Below, one piece after another: positions 1 through 8,061 of a stretch of 32,886 nt of DNA. The position numbers and the translations under genes were made by a program. Within the stretch, counting starts at the first letter, position 1; each line of letters begins with the position of its first letter. The notes beneath the pieces were generated by a model that was given only the letters and a program-made list of their open reading frames with translations, was not told the origin of the DNA and searched no databases. The DNA is taken from assembly GCA_026989685.1 (NCBI GenBank), contig JALSIV010000027.1, forward strand, positions 1 through 32,886, in the 5' to 3' direction. The DNA comes from Pirellulaceae bacterium (GTDB taxonomy: Bacteria > Planctomycetota > Planctomycetia > Pirellulales > Pirellulaceae).

Positions 1-2
1 TC

Positions 3-815
3 CGGCGCATCGATGTGGGGCGCCATCCGACCGACGTCCATTGTTCTCCCGATGGCCGGTTCGCCTATGTGGTCAACCAGTTCGAGGATTCGGTGACGGT
101 GGTCGATCTGGTGCGAACCGACCGCGCGCCGGTGACATGGTCGTTGGGGCCGACGCCGCCACCCGGTCCGGTCGAACGAGGCGAATCGCTGTTTCACGAT
201 GCCCGGTTGTCCCACGACGGATGGTACAGTTGCCGAAGCTGCCACATCGACGGGCACACCAACCACTTGCGCAATGACAACCTCGGCGACGGAGATTACG
301 GAGCTCCCAAGCGTGTGCTCAGTCTGTTGGGGGTTGCCGACACGCCACCCTGGTCGTGGCTGGGATCGCGATCGCGGCTGCACGACCTGGTGAAGCGATC
401 GCTGGAAACGACGATGCAGGGAGAGCAGCCGGCGGATGAGACCGATCGGGACGACCTGGTAGCCTATCTGCAGACGCTCAAGCCGCCTCCCGGCCTTGCA
501 GTGGCCCGAGGGACCATCAAGAACGAGCTGGCCGCTCGCGGCGCCGAGGTTTTTCGCCGGTTGAATTGCGGCGAGTGCCATCCGCCGCCCCGCTACACGA
601 CGCGGCAGGTGTGGGACGTGGCGATGCCCGATGAGTTGGGCCGCAGAGAGTTCAACCCGCCGAGCTTGCGGGGCGTCTCGCAGCGGGACTCGTTTTTTCA
701 CGACGGCCGCGCCACGACGCTTGGCCAGGCGTTGTCCTGCCACGGCGAGATCGACTGGAGTGGAGTGTCGGACGAGGAGCGTCGAGCCCTACTGCATTTT
801 CTCGAGACTCTGTGA
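3..815 (+). CDS. Beta-propeller / di-haem cytochrome c protein, 5' partial
   Basis: The reading frame is open from base 3, so the gene starts upstream of the window; the visible part is about 270 residues. It begins with a YVTN-type beta-propeller blade (SPDGRFAYVVNQ near bases 45-80). It continues into a MauG/cytochrome-c-peroxidase-like module with two CXXCH haem sites, CRSCH (bases about 231-245) and CGECH (about 567-581). The motif FFHDGRA near the end is typical of the C-terminal haem domain in that family. Proteins of this build are exported and covalently bind two haems c; a redox or electron-transfer role in the periplasm is expected, but the substrate cannot be read. The last 27 bases overlap the 3' end of the convergent hydrolase gene. 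Family assignment is firm; function is an inference from the family. Confidence 0.85.
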   Translation, partial: RRIDVGRHPTDVHCSPDGRFAYVVNQFEDSVTVVDLVRTDRAPVTWSLGPTPPPGPVERGESLFHDARLSHDGWYSCRSCHIDGHTNHLRNDNLGDGDYGAPKRVLSLLGVADTPPWSWLGSRSRLHDLVKRSLETTMQGEQPADETDRDDLVAYLQTLKPPPGLAVARGTIKNELAARGAEVFRRLNCGECHPPPRYTTRQVWDVAMPDELGRREFNPPSLRGVSQRDSFFHDGRATTLGQALSCHGEIDWSGVSDEERRALLHFLETL

Positions 816-2045
816 AGGGGCGCTTTCGGCGGATGCCGCTCGCTCGTCGAGCCACTCTGCGATGGTCTTCCATACCCGGTCGCGATCCGTTTCGTGGTGC
901 AATTCGTGACGCATGCCCGGGAATTCGACCAGTCGGCAATAGCGGGGATTGCGCTGCGCGAACCGGCGGCAGGCGTCGAGGCTGGTAAGGGAGTCCTCGT
1001 CGCCGTGAAGCATCAGGGTCGGTACGCGGAGCTGCTCGGCGTGATCCAGCGCCCACTCTCCGGCAGCCAGCATCTCCACACCCAACCTGGCTGTGACACG
1101 ACGATGCCAGTAAGGATCGTGGCGAAGCTGGTGGATGACTCGGGAATCGTGAGTCAGTTCACTGGGATCGATGTCGGTGGAGAACGGCAGCCAGGGAAAG
1201 ACACGATTGGCGATGCGGCCGACCCGTTCTTTCCACGGGCTGATGGCGTGAGCCGGCAGCAACAGCGGGCTGGATGCGATGAGGCCATCGATGGCCGGTG
1301 CGGTCTGAGGTGGCCGCATCGCCAGATTGAGCACCTCGCAGCCGCCCAGGCTGTGTCCATACAAGAAATGGGGGCCCGTGTGGACCTGCACATGCTCGTT
1401 CCAGATTTGCAGCACATCCAGCAGAAGCCGCTGGAACGCGGGGGCATGTCCGCGAATTCCCGAAGATCGGCCGTGGCCTCGTTGGTCGTATCCTACGACT
1501 CGATAGCCGCGCTGGCAGAGAAACGCGGCGAAATCGGCGTAGCGGGAAATGTGATCCGACAGGCCGTGGACGATCAGCACCGTCCCGCGGCTGGAGTCTT
1601 CGGGCTCCCAGGTTCTTCCCTGCAACCGATGGCTGTCCGCCGTGACGGCGGTCCACTGGGTCAACGAGATCCCGCTCTCATTCTCCGACTGCGGTATCTC
1701 AGTGGCATCCGGAGGGGCAGGTGGAGGCTGTTCCGCCGCGGGATGGGGGGGCGCCGAATCGAGCGATCGCTCTTGGATCTTTCGTACCAGGTATTCGTGT
1801 CGGCGGAAGTGGTGTAACCAGCGGTAGCCGATTGCCAGGCAGATCAGCCCTCCCAGCATGATATACATCGATGTACGGTGGAGGTCGGAAAAGAGCTTCT
1901 CGGTGGAGCGGGGTTCGTTCGAGAGCGCGACCGCGCAGATGAACGCCAGCAAGAAACCAGCGACGATCAAGCTCCACCCCGTTCGGATCCAGCGGAGGGC
2001 GCCGTGTGGCGGTCGGCTTTCGCAGGAGGAGGCTGGCGAAGGCAT
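789..2045 (-). CDS. Membrane-anchored alpha/beta hydrolase (monoacylglycerol-lipase-like)
   Basis: A 418-residue protein with two predicted membrane segments (residues about 22-42 and 60-77), a Pro-rich linker (about 97-118), then a serine hydrolase domain of the Hydrolase_4 / serine aminopeptidase S33 group. The oxyanion-loop motif HGLSDH starts at residue 160, the nucleophile elbow GHSLGG has Ser232, the acid is probably Asp351 in HGDEDS, and the base is His380 in GMRHE. This is the order and spacing of monoacylglycerol lipases and lysophospholipases, so hydrolysis of a lipid ester at the membrane is likely; the substrate is unknown. The start is the first ATG of the frame and keeps both membrane segments; I see no clear ribosome binding site. 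The 3' end overlaps the cytochrome gene by 27 bases in convergent orientation. Confidence 0.85.
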   Translation of the reverse strand: MPSPASSCESRPPHGALRWIRTGWSLIVAGFLLAFICAVALSNEPRSTEKLFSDLHRTSMYIMLGGLICLAIGYRWLHHFRRHEYLVRKIQERSLDSAPPHPAAEQPPPAPPDATEIPQSENESGISLTQWTAVTADSHRLQGRTWEPEDSSRGTVLIVHGLSDHISRYADFAAFLCQRGYRVVGYDQRGHGRSSGIRGHAPAFQRLLLDVLQIWNEHVQVHTGPHFLYGHSLGGCEVLNLAMRPPQTAPAIDGLIASSPLLLPAHAISPWKERVGRIANRVFPWLPFSTDIDPSELTHDSRVIHQLRHDPYWHRRVTARLGVEMLAAGEWALDHAEQLRVPTLMLHGDEDSLTSLDACRRFAQRNPRYCRLVEFPGMRHELHHETDRDRVWKTIAEWLDERAASAESAPSQSLEKMQ

Positions 2046-2268
2046 CAGGACGAGTTGTTTCAGCGAGGACGGGAAGTGAAAAAAACCTGCGCACCCGGTT
2101 GCGGCTCATTGTAGACGAACGGCAACGCAGCGGAGACCGGGTTGGCCCGGCGCCTCGATGCTGGCGAGCAGAGGCGGTGTGACGCCCGATTCGGGGGATT
2201 TGGACGCGGGCGGCCGCCGGTGGTATGCTGGGAGTTTCCGTCGGAAAAACCGCTGGCAGGCACGACCA

Positions 2269-4038
2269 ATGCGAAGGGAGAACAGGACCTTGCGTTGCCC
2301 CCGTCAATCCGTACCGTTTGCCCCTCGAATGGCAATGGGGTTGGTCGCAAGTCGATGGCTGCTTGGGTGGGCGATTTTCTCGGTGTTGACGGCCACCTCG
2401 TCGGCCGAAGATCGGCTGACCGGGCGTTCTTTCGCCACGCGTTCGGAAGTGATCGCTCGGCACGCCATGGCCGCCACCAGTCAACCGCTGGCCACTCAGG
2501 TGGCGCTCGAGATCATGCGTCAGGGAGGCAACGCCATCGATGCCGCCATTGCCGCCAATGCGTGTTTGGGGCTGATGGAGCCGACGAGCTGCGGCATCGG
2601 CGGAGACTTGTTTGCCATCGTGTGGGATGCGAAGAGTCGAAAACTGTACGGCCTCAATGCGAGCGGCCGCTCTCCGCGTTCGTTGACGCTGGAGGAGTTC
2701 CAACGGAGAGGTCTCAAGCATATTCCGCCCGTAGGGCCCTTGCCGGTGACCGTTCCCGGCTGCGTCGACGGCTGGTTCGAGCTCCATCGCCGTTTCGGCA
2801 AACTCCCGATGGAGCAAGTGTTGGCACCGGCCATCCGGTATGCTCGAGAAGGATTCCCCGTTTCCGAAGTCATCGCCCGCAGTTGGTCCGGTGGTGCGCG
2901 CCTGCGGCGGTTTCCCGGATTCGAAGCGACGTTTCTGCCCGGTGGAGAGGCTCCGCGCAAAGGACAACTGTTTCGCAACCCCATGCTGGCCGATACGCTG
3001 CAGCAGATTGCCCGGCAGGGACGCGACTACTTCTACAAAGGCGATGTGGCTCGCACCATCGACCGTTTCATGCGCGAACATGGTGGATTCCTGAGTTACG
3101 ACGATCTGGCCTCGCATCGTTCGGAGTGGGTCGAGCCGGTTTCGACGACGTATCGGGGTTATCGTCTGTGGGAGCTGCCGCCCAATGGCCAGGGGATCGC
3201 GGCACTGCAGATCTTGAACATCCTGGAAGGATTCGATTTGCCGAGTGCCGGGTTCGGCAGCGCCGAGCATCTGCACTGGTTCATCGAGGCGAAGAAGCTG
3301 GCCTTCGAGGATCGGGCTCGGTTTTACGCAGACCCGGCTGTGGAGCAAATCCCGGTCGCCCGGTTGATTTCCAAGGAGTATGCGGCCGAGCGGCGGAAGC
3401 GGATTCGCTCCCGTGCCGCTCGAGTCTATCCGCCAGGCGATCCCGGTCCCGAGGAAGGAGACACGATCTATCTCACCACGGCCGATTCCCAGCGGAATAT
3501 GGTATCGCTGATTCAGAGCAACTACCGCGGATTCGGTTCGGGGATGTGCCCACCGGGACTCGGCTTCTGCCTGCAGGACCGCGGGGAGTTGTTCGATTTG
3601 GAACCGGGAAGAAAGAACAGCTATGCGCCCGGCAAACGTCCCTTTCACACGATCATTCCCGCGTTTGTCACCAAGGACGGCAAGCCGTTCTTGAGTTTCG
3701 GTGTGATGGGCGGGGCGACTCAGCCGCAAGGGCATGCTCAGATTATGATGAACATCGTCGATTTCGGGATGAACTTTCAAGAGGCGGGGGACGCGCCGCG
3801 AGTTGTTCACAGCGGATCATCACAGCCCACGGGCGAGCGGATGAGTGATGGCGGACGCGTCCACTTGGAATCGGGGTTCGCCTGGGAGACCATTCGCGCG
3901 CTATTGCGACGCGGTCACCGTATCGATTACGCACTGGGGGTCTACGGCGGTTACCAGGGTATCGGCTACGATGCCGAGAACGACGTCTACTACGGTGCGT
4001 CGGAATCCCGCAAGGACGGACAAGCCGCCGGGTTCTAG
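2269..4038 (+). CDS. ggt: Gamma-glutamyltransferase
   Basis: A 589-residue Ntn-hydrolase of the gamma-glutamyltranspeptidase family, which cleaves or transfers the gamma-glutamyl group of glutathione and similar peptides in the periplasm. Visible family blocks are GGNAIDAAIA (residues about 87-96), PTSCGIGGD (about 105-113), the autoprocessing site GDT with nucleophile Thr399 (numbered from this start), FGSGM after it, and GGATQPQGHAQ near the C-terminus. Cleavage before Thr399 would give the usual large and small subunits. The N-terminus has a signal-peptide-like hydrophobic stretch (about 24-42) ending before AEDR. The start is uncertain: the frame is open from ATG 2158, and ATG 2329 would give a more compact signal peptide; 2269 is a compromise and none has a good ribosome binding site. 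It is followed after 19 bases by cdsA. Confidence 0.92.
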   Translation: MRRENRTLRCPRQSVPFAPRMAMGLVASRWLLGWAIFSVLTATSSAEDRLTGRSFATRSEVIARHAMAATSQPLATQVALEIMRQGGNAIDAAIAANACLGLMEPTSCGIGGDLFAIVWDAKSRKLYGLNASGRSPRSLTLEEFQRRGLKHIPPVGPLPVTVPGCVDGWFELHRRFGKLPMEQVLAPAIRYAREGFPVSEVIARSWSGGARLRRFPGFEATFLPGGEAPRKGQLFRNPMLADTLQQIARQGRDYFYKGDVARTIDRFMREHGGFLSYDDLASHRSEWVEPVSTTYRGYRLWELPPNGQGIAALQILNILEGFDLPSAGFGSAEHLHWFIEAKKLAFEDRARFYADPAVEQIPVARLISKEYAAERRKRIRSRAARVYPPGDPGPEEGDTIYLTTADSQRNMVSLIQSNYRGFGSGMCPPGLGFCLQDRGELFDLEPGRKNSYAPGKRPFHTIIPAFVTKDGKPFLSFGVMGGATQPQGHAQIMMNIVDFGMNFQEAGDAPRVVHSGSSQPTGERMSDGGRVHLESGFAWETIRALLRRGHRIDYALGVYGGYQGIGYDAENDVYYGASESRKDGQAAGF

Positions 4039-4057
4039 CCGGTCAGGGACGACTCTG

Positions 4058-5116
4058 ATGGAGGTGAGCGTGACATCCTGGTTGCCCGTGGCACTGGCCG
4101 GCGACAACGCCGTCTCGCAGGCATCGACCGCTCAGTGGCTCGATACGCCCACGCGGTGGCTGCTGGGGACGGTGTTGGTCGTCTTGGGAGCGGCGTCGCT
4201 GGTGAGCCGCTTCCTGCGGCGGCAGCCGGAAGGCACCGTCAATCCGGCGCTGGCTCGGTTGTTCAACCTCCGGGTACGAGCCTGGTGGATGATGTGCGCT
4301 ATCTTGATCGCCGGCTTCATTTTCGGCTACGTGGCGACGGTGGTCCTGTTCGGCATTGTTTCGTTCATGGCACTGCGCGAATTCATCACCATGACGCCGA
4401 CTCGCCGAGGCGACCACCGTGCGCTGTTCTGGGTTTTTCTGGCGGTCACTCCGTTGCAGTACGTGTTGGTGGGATTCGGCGAAGATGCCTACAAGATCTA
4501 CAGCATTTTCATTCCCGTCTACGGCTCGCTGTTGATACCGGCCAGGATCGCCATTTCGGGCGATCCCAAGTGGTTTCTGGAACGTTCGGCCAAGATCCAG
4601 TTCGGGTTGCTGATCTGCGTCTATGCACTGAGCTATGCTCCAGCCCTGCTCGATCTGAGCTTGCGAGTGCCGGATGCCGACGGCAATCTCCAGCCGTGGC
4701 AGGGAAGCCGCCCGGGTCTGTTGTTCTATTTCGTGCTGCTGGTCCAACTCAATGACGTTCTTCAGTACGTGTGGGGCAAGCTCGTCGGAAAACACGTCAT
4801 CGCGCCCAAGGTCAATTCGAACCGCACCTGGGAGGGTTTTTGCGGCGGTGTCGCCTCCACGACTCTGTTCGGCGTGTTGCTCAGTGGCGTCACTCCGTTC
4901 GGGCTGTGGGGATCGGCATTCATGGCCATGATCGTCTCGGTGATGGGATTTGCCGGCGGGATGACGATGTCGGCGATCAAACGCGATCGAGGCGTGGCCG
5001 ATTACGGTACGCTGGTGCAAGGTCATCACGGACTGCTCGACCGGATCGACTCGCTCTGCTTCAGCGCTCCGGTGTTCTTCCACTTGACTCCCTTTTTCGC
5101 CGAATTGGCTCGGTGA
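4058..5116 (+). CDS. cdsA: Phosphatidate cytidylyltransferase (CDP-diacylglycerol synthase)
   Basis: A 352-residue polytopic membrane protein of the CTP_transf_1 family, which makes CDP-diacylglycerol from phosphatidate and CTP for phospholipid synthesis. At the C-terminal end the family signature is recognisable as SAIKR followed by GHHGLLDRIDS; the usual Lys-Asp pair is Ala-Asp and the usual HGG is HHG. Upstream, GKHVIAPKVN and RTWEG match the GK...PK(I/V)S..KTWEG block. Several strongly hydrophobic helices are visible, including one starting after residue 30 and a pair around residues 80-110. This looks closer to the YnbB-like subgroup than to classical CdsA. The start is the ATG 19 bases after the ggt stop; the frame is open further upstream inside ggt, but that part has no family similarity. 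Likely co-transcribed with ggt and arfB. Confidence 0.88.
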   Translation: MEVSVTSWLPVALAGDNAVSQASTAQWLDTPTRWLLGTVLVVLGAASLVSRFLRRQPEGTVNPALARLFNLRVRAWWMMCAILIAGFIFGYVATVVLFGIVSFMALREFITMTPTRRGDHRALFWVFLAVTPLQYVLVGFGEDAYKIYSIFIPVYGSLLIPARIAISGDPKWFLERSAKIQFGLLICVYALSYAPALLDLSLRVPDADGNLQPWQGSRPGLLFYFVLLVQLNDVLQYVWGKLVGKHVIAPKVNSNRTWEGFCGGVASTTLFGVLLSGVTPFGLWGSAFMAMIVSVMGFAGGMTMSAIKRDRGVADYGTLVQGHHGLLDRIDSLCFSAPVFFHLTPFFAELAR

Positions 5117-5151
5117 CCGGAACCCCCTTTTCCGCCAGCCGACAATCCGTC

Positions 5152-5571
5152 ATGCTCGAAGTCGACCACCGCATCTCGATTCCTTTGCGAGAGTTCTCGT
5201 TCACGTTCTCTCGCAGCAGTGGACCGGGAGGACAGAACGTCAACAAGGTCAACACGAAAGTGACGCTGCACTGGAATGTCGCCGCTTCCAGATCGTTGCC
5301 GGACGATGTGCGCCGCCGATTCATGACCCGTTACCACCGGCGCATCAACGATCGAGGGGAGTTGGTCCTGCATAGCCAGCGTTTTCGCGACCAAGGGCGC
5401 AATGTGGCCGACTGTCTGGAGAAGCTGCGAGCCATGTTGCGGGAAGCTGCCGCGGCCCCGAAGCCGCGGAAGAAGACGCGCCCTTCTCGGCGGTCGGTGG
5501 AAAAGCGACTCGAGGCGAAGCGCCGACGCAGTCAGCGGAAGCAGATGCGACGGCCGCCCAGGGATGAATGA
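5152..5571 (+). CDS. arfB: Alternative ribosome-rescue factor / peptidyl-tRNA hydrolase ArfB
   Basis: A 139-residue protein matching ArfB (YaeJ) in length and plan. It has an RF-1-type catalytic domain with the GGQ motif at residues 26-28 (context SGPGGQNVNKV) and a Lys/Arg-rich tail after about residue 100. ArfB enters the A site of ribosomes stalled on broken mRNA; the tail occupies the empty mRNA channel and the GGQ loop hydrolyses peptidyl-tRNA. ATG 5152 gives the family's usual N-terminus (MLEVDHRISIP). An in-frame GTG at 5113 overlaps the cdsA stop and would add 13 residues, but these have no family match. It lies 35 bases after cdsA and is followed by a repeat pair. Confidence 0.93.
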   Translation: MLEVDHRISIPLREFSFTFSRSSGPGGQNVNKVNTKVTLHWNVAASRSLPDDVRRRFMTRYHRRINDRGELVLHSQRFRDQGRNVADCLEKLRAMLREAAAAPKPRKKTRPSRRSVEKRLEAKRRRSQRKQMRRPPRDE

Positions 5572-5618
5572 ACCCGACTCCCGCGACATGCGCGCACGTC
5601 GCACGGGTGTTACGAAGT

Positions 5619-5780
5619 AAGAGGCTGTCACAAGACTTCAGGCCGCAAGCAACATATCCGAGCTTCGGCAGCGGCGCGGCGGGTTTTGTTACCGGCTCGA
5701 AGAGGCTGTCACAAGACTCCAGGCTGCAGGCAACACGCCCGAGGCCGGGAAGCGGCGCGGCGGGTTTTGTTATCGGCTCG
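5619..5780 (+). repeat. 81-bp repeat, two head-to-tail copies
   Basis: Two directly abutting 81-base units, 5619-5699 and 5700-5780, both starting AAGAGGCTGTCACAAGACT and ending near GGCTCG. By eye they differ at about 12 of 81 positions, mostly in the middle (around units' bases 36-50). The unit ends are imperfectly inverted (a left GAGgCTGTCACAAgAC-like arm against a right GTTTTGTTAYCGGCTC-like arm). A third full-length copy lies in inverted orientation at 22462-22542. The pair sits in the 233-base gap between the convergent arfB and metalloprotease genes, where a hairpin-forming element could also act as a transcription stop. Confidence 0.85.
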
Positions 5781-5804
5781 AAGACTCTACGGCGGTCGCA
5801 ACGA

Positions 5805-6842
5805 TCATCGCCTGGCCGACCACTCGAGCACCTGCTGGCCCGATTGGCGGGGTGGTTGAGGGCGCGTCAGTTGTTGGCGAGGACGGACTTTGGTTGCGGT
5901 GGGGCCTGCCGTTGGTTGAGAACGAATGGCCAGTTCGACTCGGCCGGTCGAACCGGGGGTGTAGGGGCGGGCCGGGCCGGCCGCCATCGGCTGTACTGCC
6001 ACCAAATCCGATGTCGTAGTCGAAGTCGGCGTTGCCGCAGTCCCCATGTTGGCGGACGCCGAACCGCGCGTTGCGCTCGGCGGCCGAGCAGCGATGGGAA
6101 GTGCGATCTGAGGCGAACCCTGTTTGACCCACTCGAGCCAGGCGTCTTGCAGTTCGCCCAGACTCGAGTAGCCGTAGAACTCGCGCGTGGCGGCGGTCCA
6201 GTTGTTGGTATCCATCCCCTGACCCACGAATCGAACGAATCGCTGTCGGCCTCCTTGTTGGATCAGAAAGCGGGTCAGCGAGTAGCCTTGAGCGTACAGG
6301 GGCATGATGTCGCGAGGATACTCCTTCATCGCGAACATCTTGTTGAAGGCGATCCCCCGCTCGGTCAGCAGAAAACGAATCAGTAGCTTGTGCTGTTTGC
6401 TTCGTTCGCTGATGTCTTCCACGGTCGTGCAAGCGCCTTCGTCGGCCCAGCGAGGCAAGGGGCGGCCAAAGTGCGTGGCGAAGATGGTGTGGGTGATTTC
6501 GTGAGGCAGTACGCTGTCGAGAATGCGCTGCTGCGATCCTTGAATCACCATCTCCCAGCCGAACGGTCGGCCGTTGTCAAAGGCAAAGGTCGTCACTCCG
6601 CCGGCTCCCAACGCGGGACTGTCGTGCACTTGGATCGGGCACGGGGATTGCCAACGGGGAAGTGGAGCGCCGAGCCAGGAGATGGCCAGCTCGCGGCGGT
6701 ACTGTTCGGCAGCCAGGGCCACGCGCTGGGCGAACTCGGCCGTTCGCGCCGAGACCACGAAATTCTCCGTGCGGTAGCCGGCGGCCAGCGAAGAAATTGC
6801 CAACCCGATCACGGCCAACGCCGCGTGTTTGCGAGCATCCAT
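5805..6842 (-). CDS. Secreted HExxH zinc metalloprotease (peptidase MA-like)
   Basis: A 345-residue protein with a signal-peptide-like N-terminus (hydrophobic about 7-21) and a gluzincin active site. HEITH gives His114, Glu115 and His118, and Glu135 in WADEG is the likely third zinc ligand, 17 residues after the second histidine. This is the layout of the peptidase MA-like families (COG4783/DUF1570-like groups common in planctomycetes). The segment from about 150 to 250 (YAQGYSLTRFL, DAWLEWV) is the usual helical follow-on. The last 95 residues are rich in Pro, Ala, Thr, Ser and Arg and look disordered. The start is well supported: AAAGGAGT stands about 10 bases before the ATG. The substrate is unknown. 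The gene ends 24 bases from the 81-bp repeat pair. Confidence 0.75.
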   Translation of the reverse strand: MDARKHAALAVIGLAISSLAAGYRTENFVVSARTAEFAQRVALAAEQYRRELAISWLGAPLPRWQSPCPIQVHDSPALGAGGVTTFAFDNGRPFGWEMVIQGSQQRILDSVLPHEITHTIFATHFGRPLPRWADEGACTTVEDISERSKQHKLLIRFLLTERGIAFNKMFAMKEYPRDIMPLYAQGYSLTRFLIQQGGRQRFVRFVGQGMDTNNWTAATREFYGYSSLGELQDAWLEWVKQGSPQIALPIAARPPSATRGSASANMGTAATPTSTTTSDLVAVQPMAAGPARPYTPGSTGRVELAIRSQPTAGPTATKVRPRQQLTRPQPPRQSGQQVLEWSARR

Positions 6843-7358
6843 GCTCTGTCACTCCTTTGACGTGTGTTGTCCTTCCTGCAAGGCCCGGCGCAGACTATCC
6901 ATGTCCGCGCGACCCGTGTTCTCGAGGTCGTGGCGATGTCGCTGCAAACGGCGGGCCGTCCGGTCGTGGTTGGGCGCGCTTGCGCCGCAAACTCAAGGCC
7001 CCAAGCGTGTTTCGCTTTCAGCGAACCGCGCCGGTCCTTTCCCGCCCGGTCGTCGGCGCGGAAAAATTCTTCCAAGAGCATTGGAAGATCTTCCGTGGCC
7101 GCTGGAGCGAGTCGCGACTCGCTGCGGTCGACGTGGCCGACATTTTAGGGCAAGCTGCCACCGACCGCCTACACCAGTTTTTTTCCGCGGAGTCGGTGAC
7201 GAGTGCGGTTCTGCTTTTGTGGAGCAACCGCTGAACCGGTCCCCAGCATGCTCCCGCACTTCTGCGAGGCTCCAGCGTGACCTAGCCTGATAGGGAGAGG
7301 GTTCGGCAGCGGGGCGTGGGGTCGAGTCGGCGGCGCGGGTGTTGGAGTGGCGACGGGA
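6843..7358. other. Divergent intergenic region, no gene recognised
   Basis: This stretch of about 515 bases separates the divergently transcribed metalloprotease and ABC operon. Several short open frames cross it in different frames, but none has a ribosome binding site, family motif or consistent codon pattern. It does hold palindromic DNA (entered separately, 7069-7123). The promoters of both flanking transcription units should be here, but I cannot place a convincing -35/-10 pair. Confidence 0.5.
7069..7123. promoter_or_regulatory. Cluster of palindromes, possible operator
   Basis: Three symmetric elements lie within 55 bases. There is an 8-bp stem with a 5-base loop (CTTCCAA...TTGGAAG, 7069-7087, extendable by one pair), a 12-bp perfect palindrome GGAAGATCTTCC (7083-7094), and an 18-bp perfect palindrome AGCGAGTCGCGACTCGCT (7106-7123). 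They are in non-coding DNA about 240-290 bases before the ABC operon. Protein-binding operator sites are one reading; chance symmetry in GC-rich DNA is another for the shorter ones. Confidence 0.35.
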
Positions 7359-8057
7359 ATGACGGGTGCAGGGGAGACACCAGACGAGCCGGTTGTACGG
7401 CTGTCGGATCTGCGATTCGCGTATCCGGCGACTTCGTTCCGCCTCCAGATTTCCCACTGGGAAGTGGCTCGAGGCCGCCAGGTGGCCGTGATCGGCCCGA
7501 GTGGATCGGGCAAGACCACGCTGCTCCATTTGATTGCCGGGATACTACGACCGACGGCAGGAGTGGTCGGCGTCGAGGGGAGGCGGCTGGACGAGTTGGC
7601 GGACCGGGAGCTGCGTGCGTTTCGAGCCCGCCGCATCGGCATGGTCTTTCAGGACTTTCAACTGTTGGAGTACTTGGACGTCCGCGAGAACATCTTGCTG
7701 CCGTACTATATCGGGACCGATTTGCGCATCTCGGGCGACGTTCGCCGACGGGCCGACGAATTGGCGGCGGCAGTCGGTTTGGGGGACCGGATGCGGCGCA
7801 ATGTCACGCGGCTGTCGCAGGGAGAGCGGCAACGAGTGGCTTTGTGCCGAGCGCTCATCACCGAGCCTCCGTTGATTTTGGCGGACGAACCTACCGGCAA
7901 TCTCGATCCGGTGAACAAGCGGAAGATCATGGCCCTGCTGCAGAATCACGCTCGCCGTTTAGGCGCGACCCTGGTCGTGGTGACTCACGATCGCGACATC
8001 TTGTCGGCCATGGATCGGGTGGTCGACTTTGCCGACTGGACAGCCAAAGTGGGGTAG
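7359..8057 (+). CDS. ABC transporter ATP-binding protein (LolD/MacB type)
   Basis: A 232-residue ABC ATPase with all motifs intact: Walker A GPSGSGKT (residues 46-53), Q-loop Gln98 in VFQDFQLL, signature LSQGE (152-156), Walker B ending LADEP (Asp176, Glu177), and H-loop His210 in VVVTHD. The Q-loop neighbourhood (MVFQDFQLLEYLDVREN) and length place it in the LolD/MacB/FtsE group, whose partners are FtsX/MacB-type permeases rather than import permeases. Such a permease follows after 4 bases. ATG 7359 has GGAG 11 bases upstream; GTG 7347 in the same frame is the alternative start. It is the first gene of a three-gene operon ending with a ZnuA-like lipoprotein. Confidence 0.93.
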   Translation: MTGAGETPDEPVVRLSDLRFAYPATSFRLQISHWEVARGRQVAVIGPSGSGKTTLLHLIAGILRPTAGVVGVEGRRLDELADRELRAFRARRIGMVFQDFQLLEYLDVRENILLPYYIGTDLRISGDVRRRADELAAAVGLGDRMRRNVTRLSQGERQRVALCRALITEPPLILADEPTGNLDPVNKRKIMALLQNHARRLGATLVVVTHDRDILSAMDRVVDFADWTAKVG

Positions 8058-8061
8058 TGCG

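Noticed and set aside
1699-3810. A 703-codon minus-strand open frame opposite ggt
   Set aside because: It is antisense to a clear gamma-glutamyltransferase and to part of the hydrolase, has no motifs, and is rich in Arg, Pro and Gly as expected for high-GC shadow frames.
5568-6386. Plus-strand open frame containing a 27-residue duplicated peptide
   Set aside because: The peptide repeat is only the translation of the 81-bp DNA repeat, whose length is a multiple of three. The rest is antisense to the metalloprotease.
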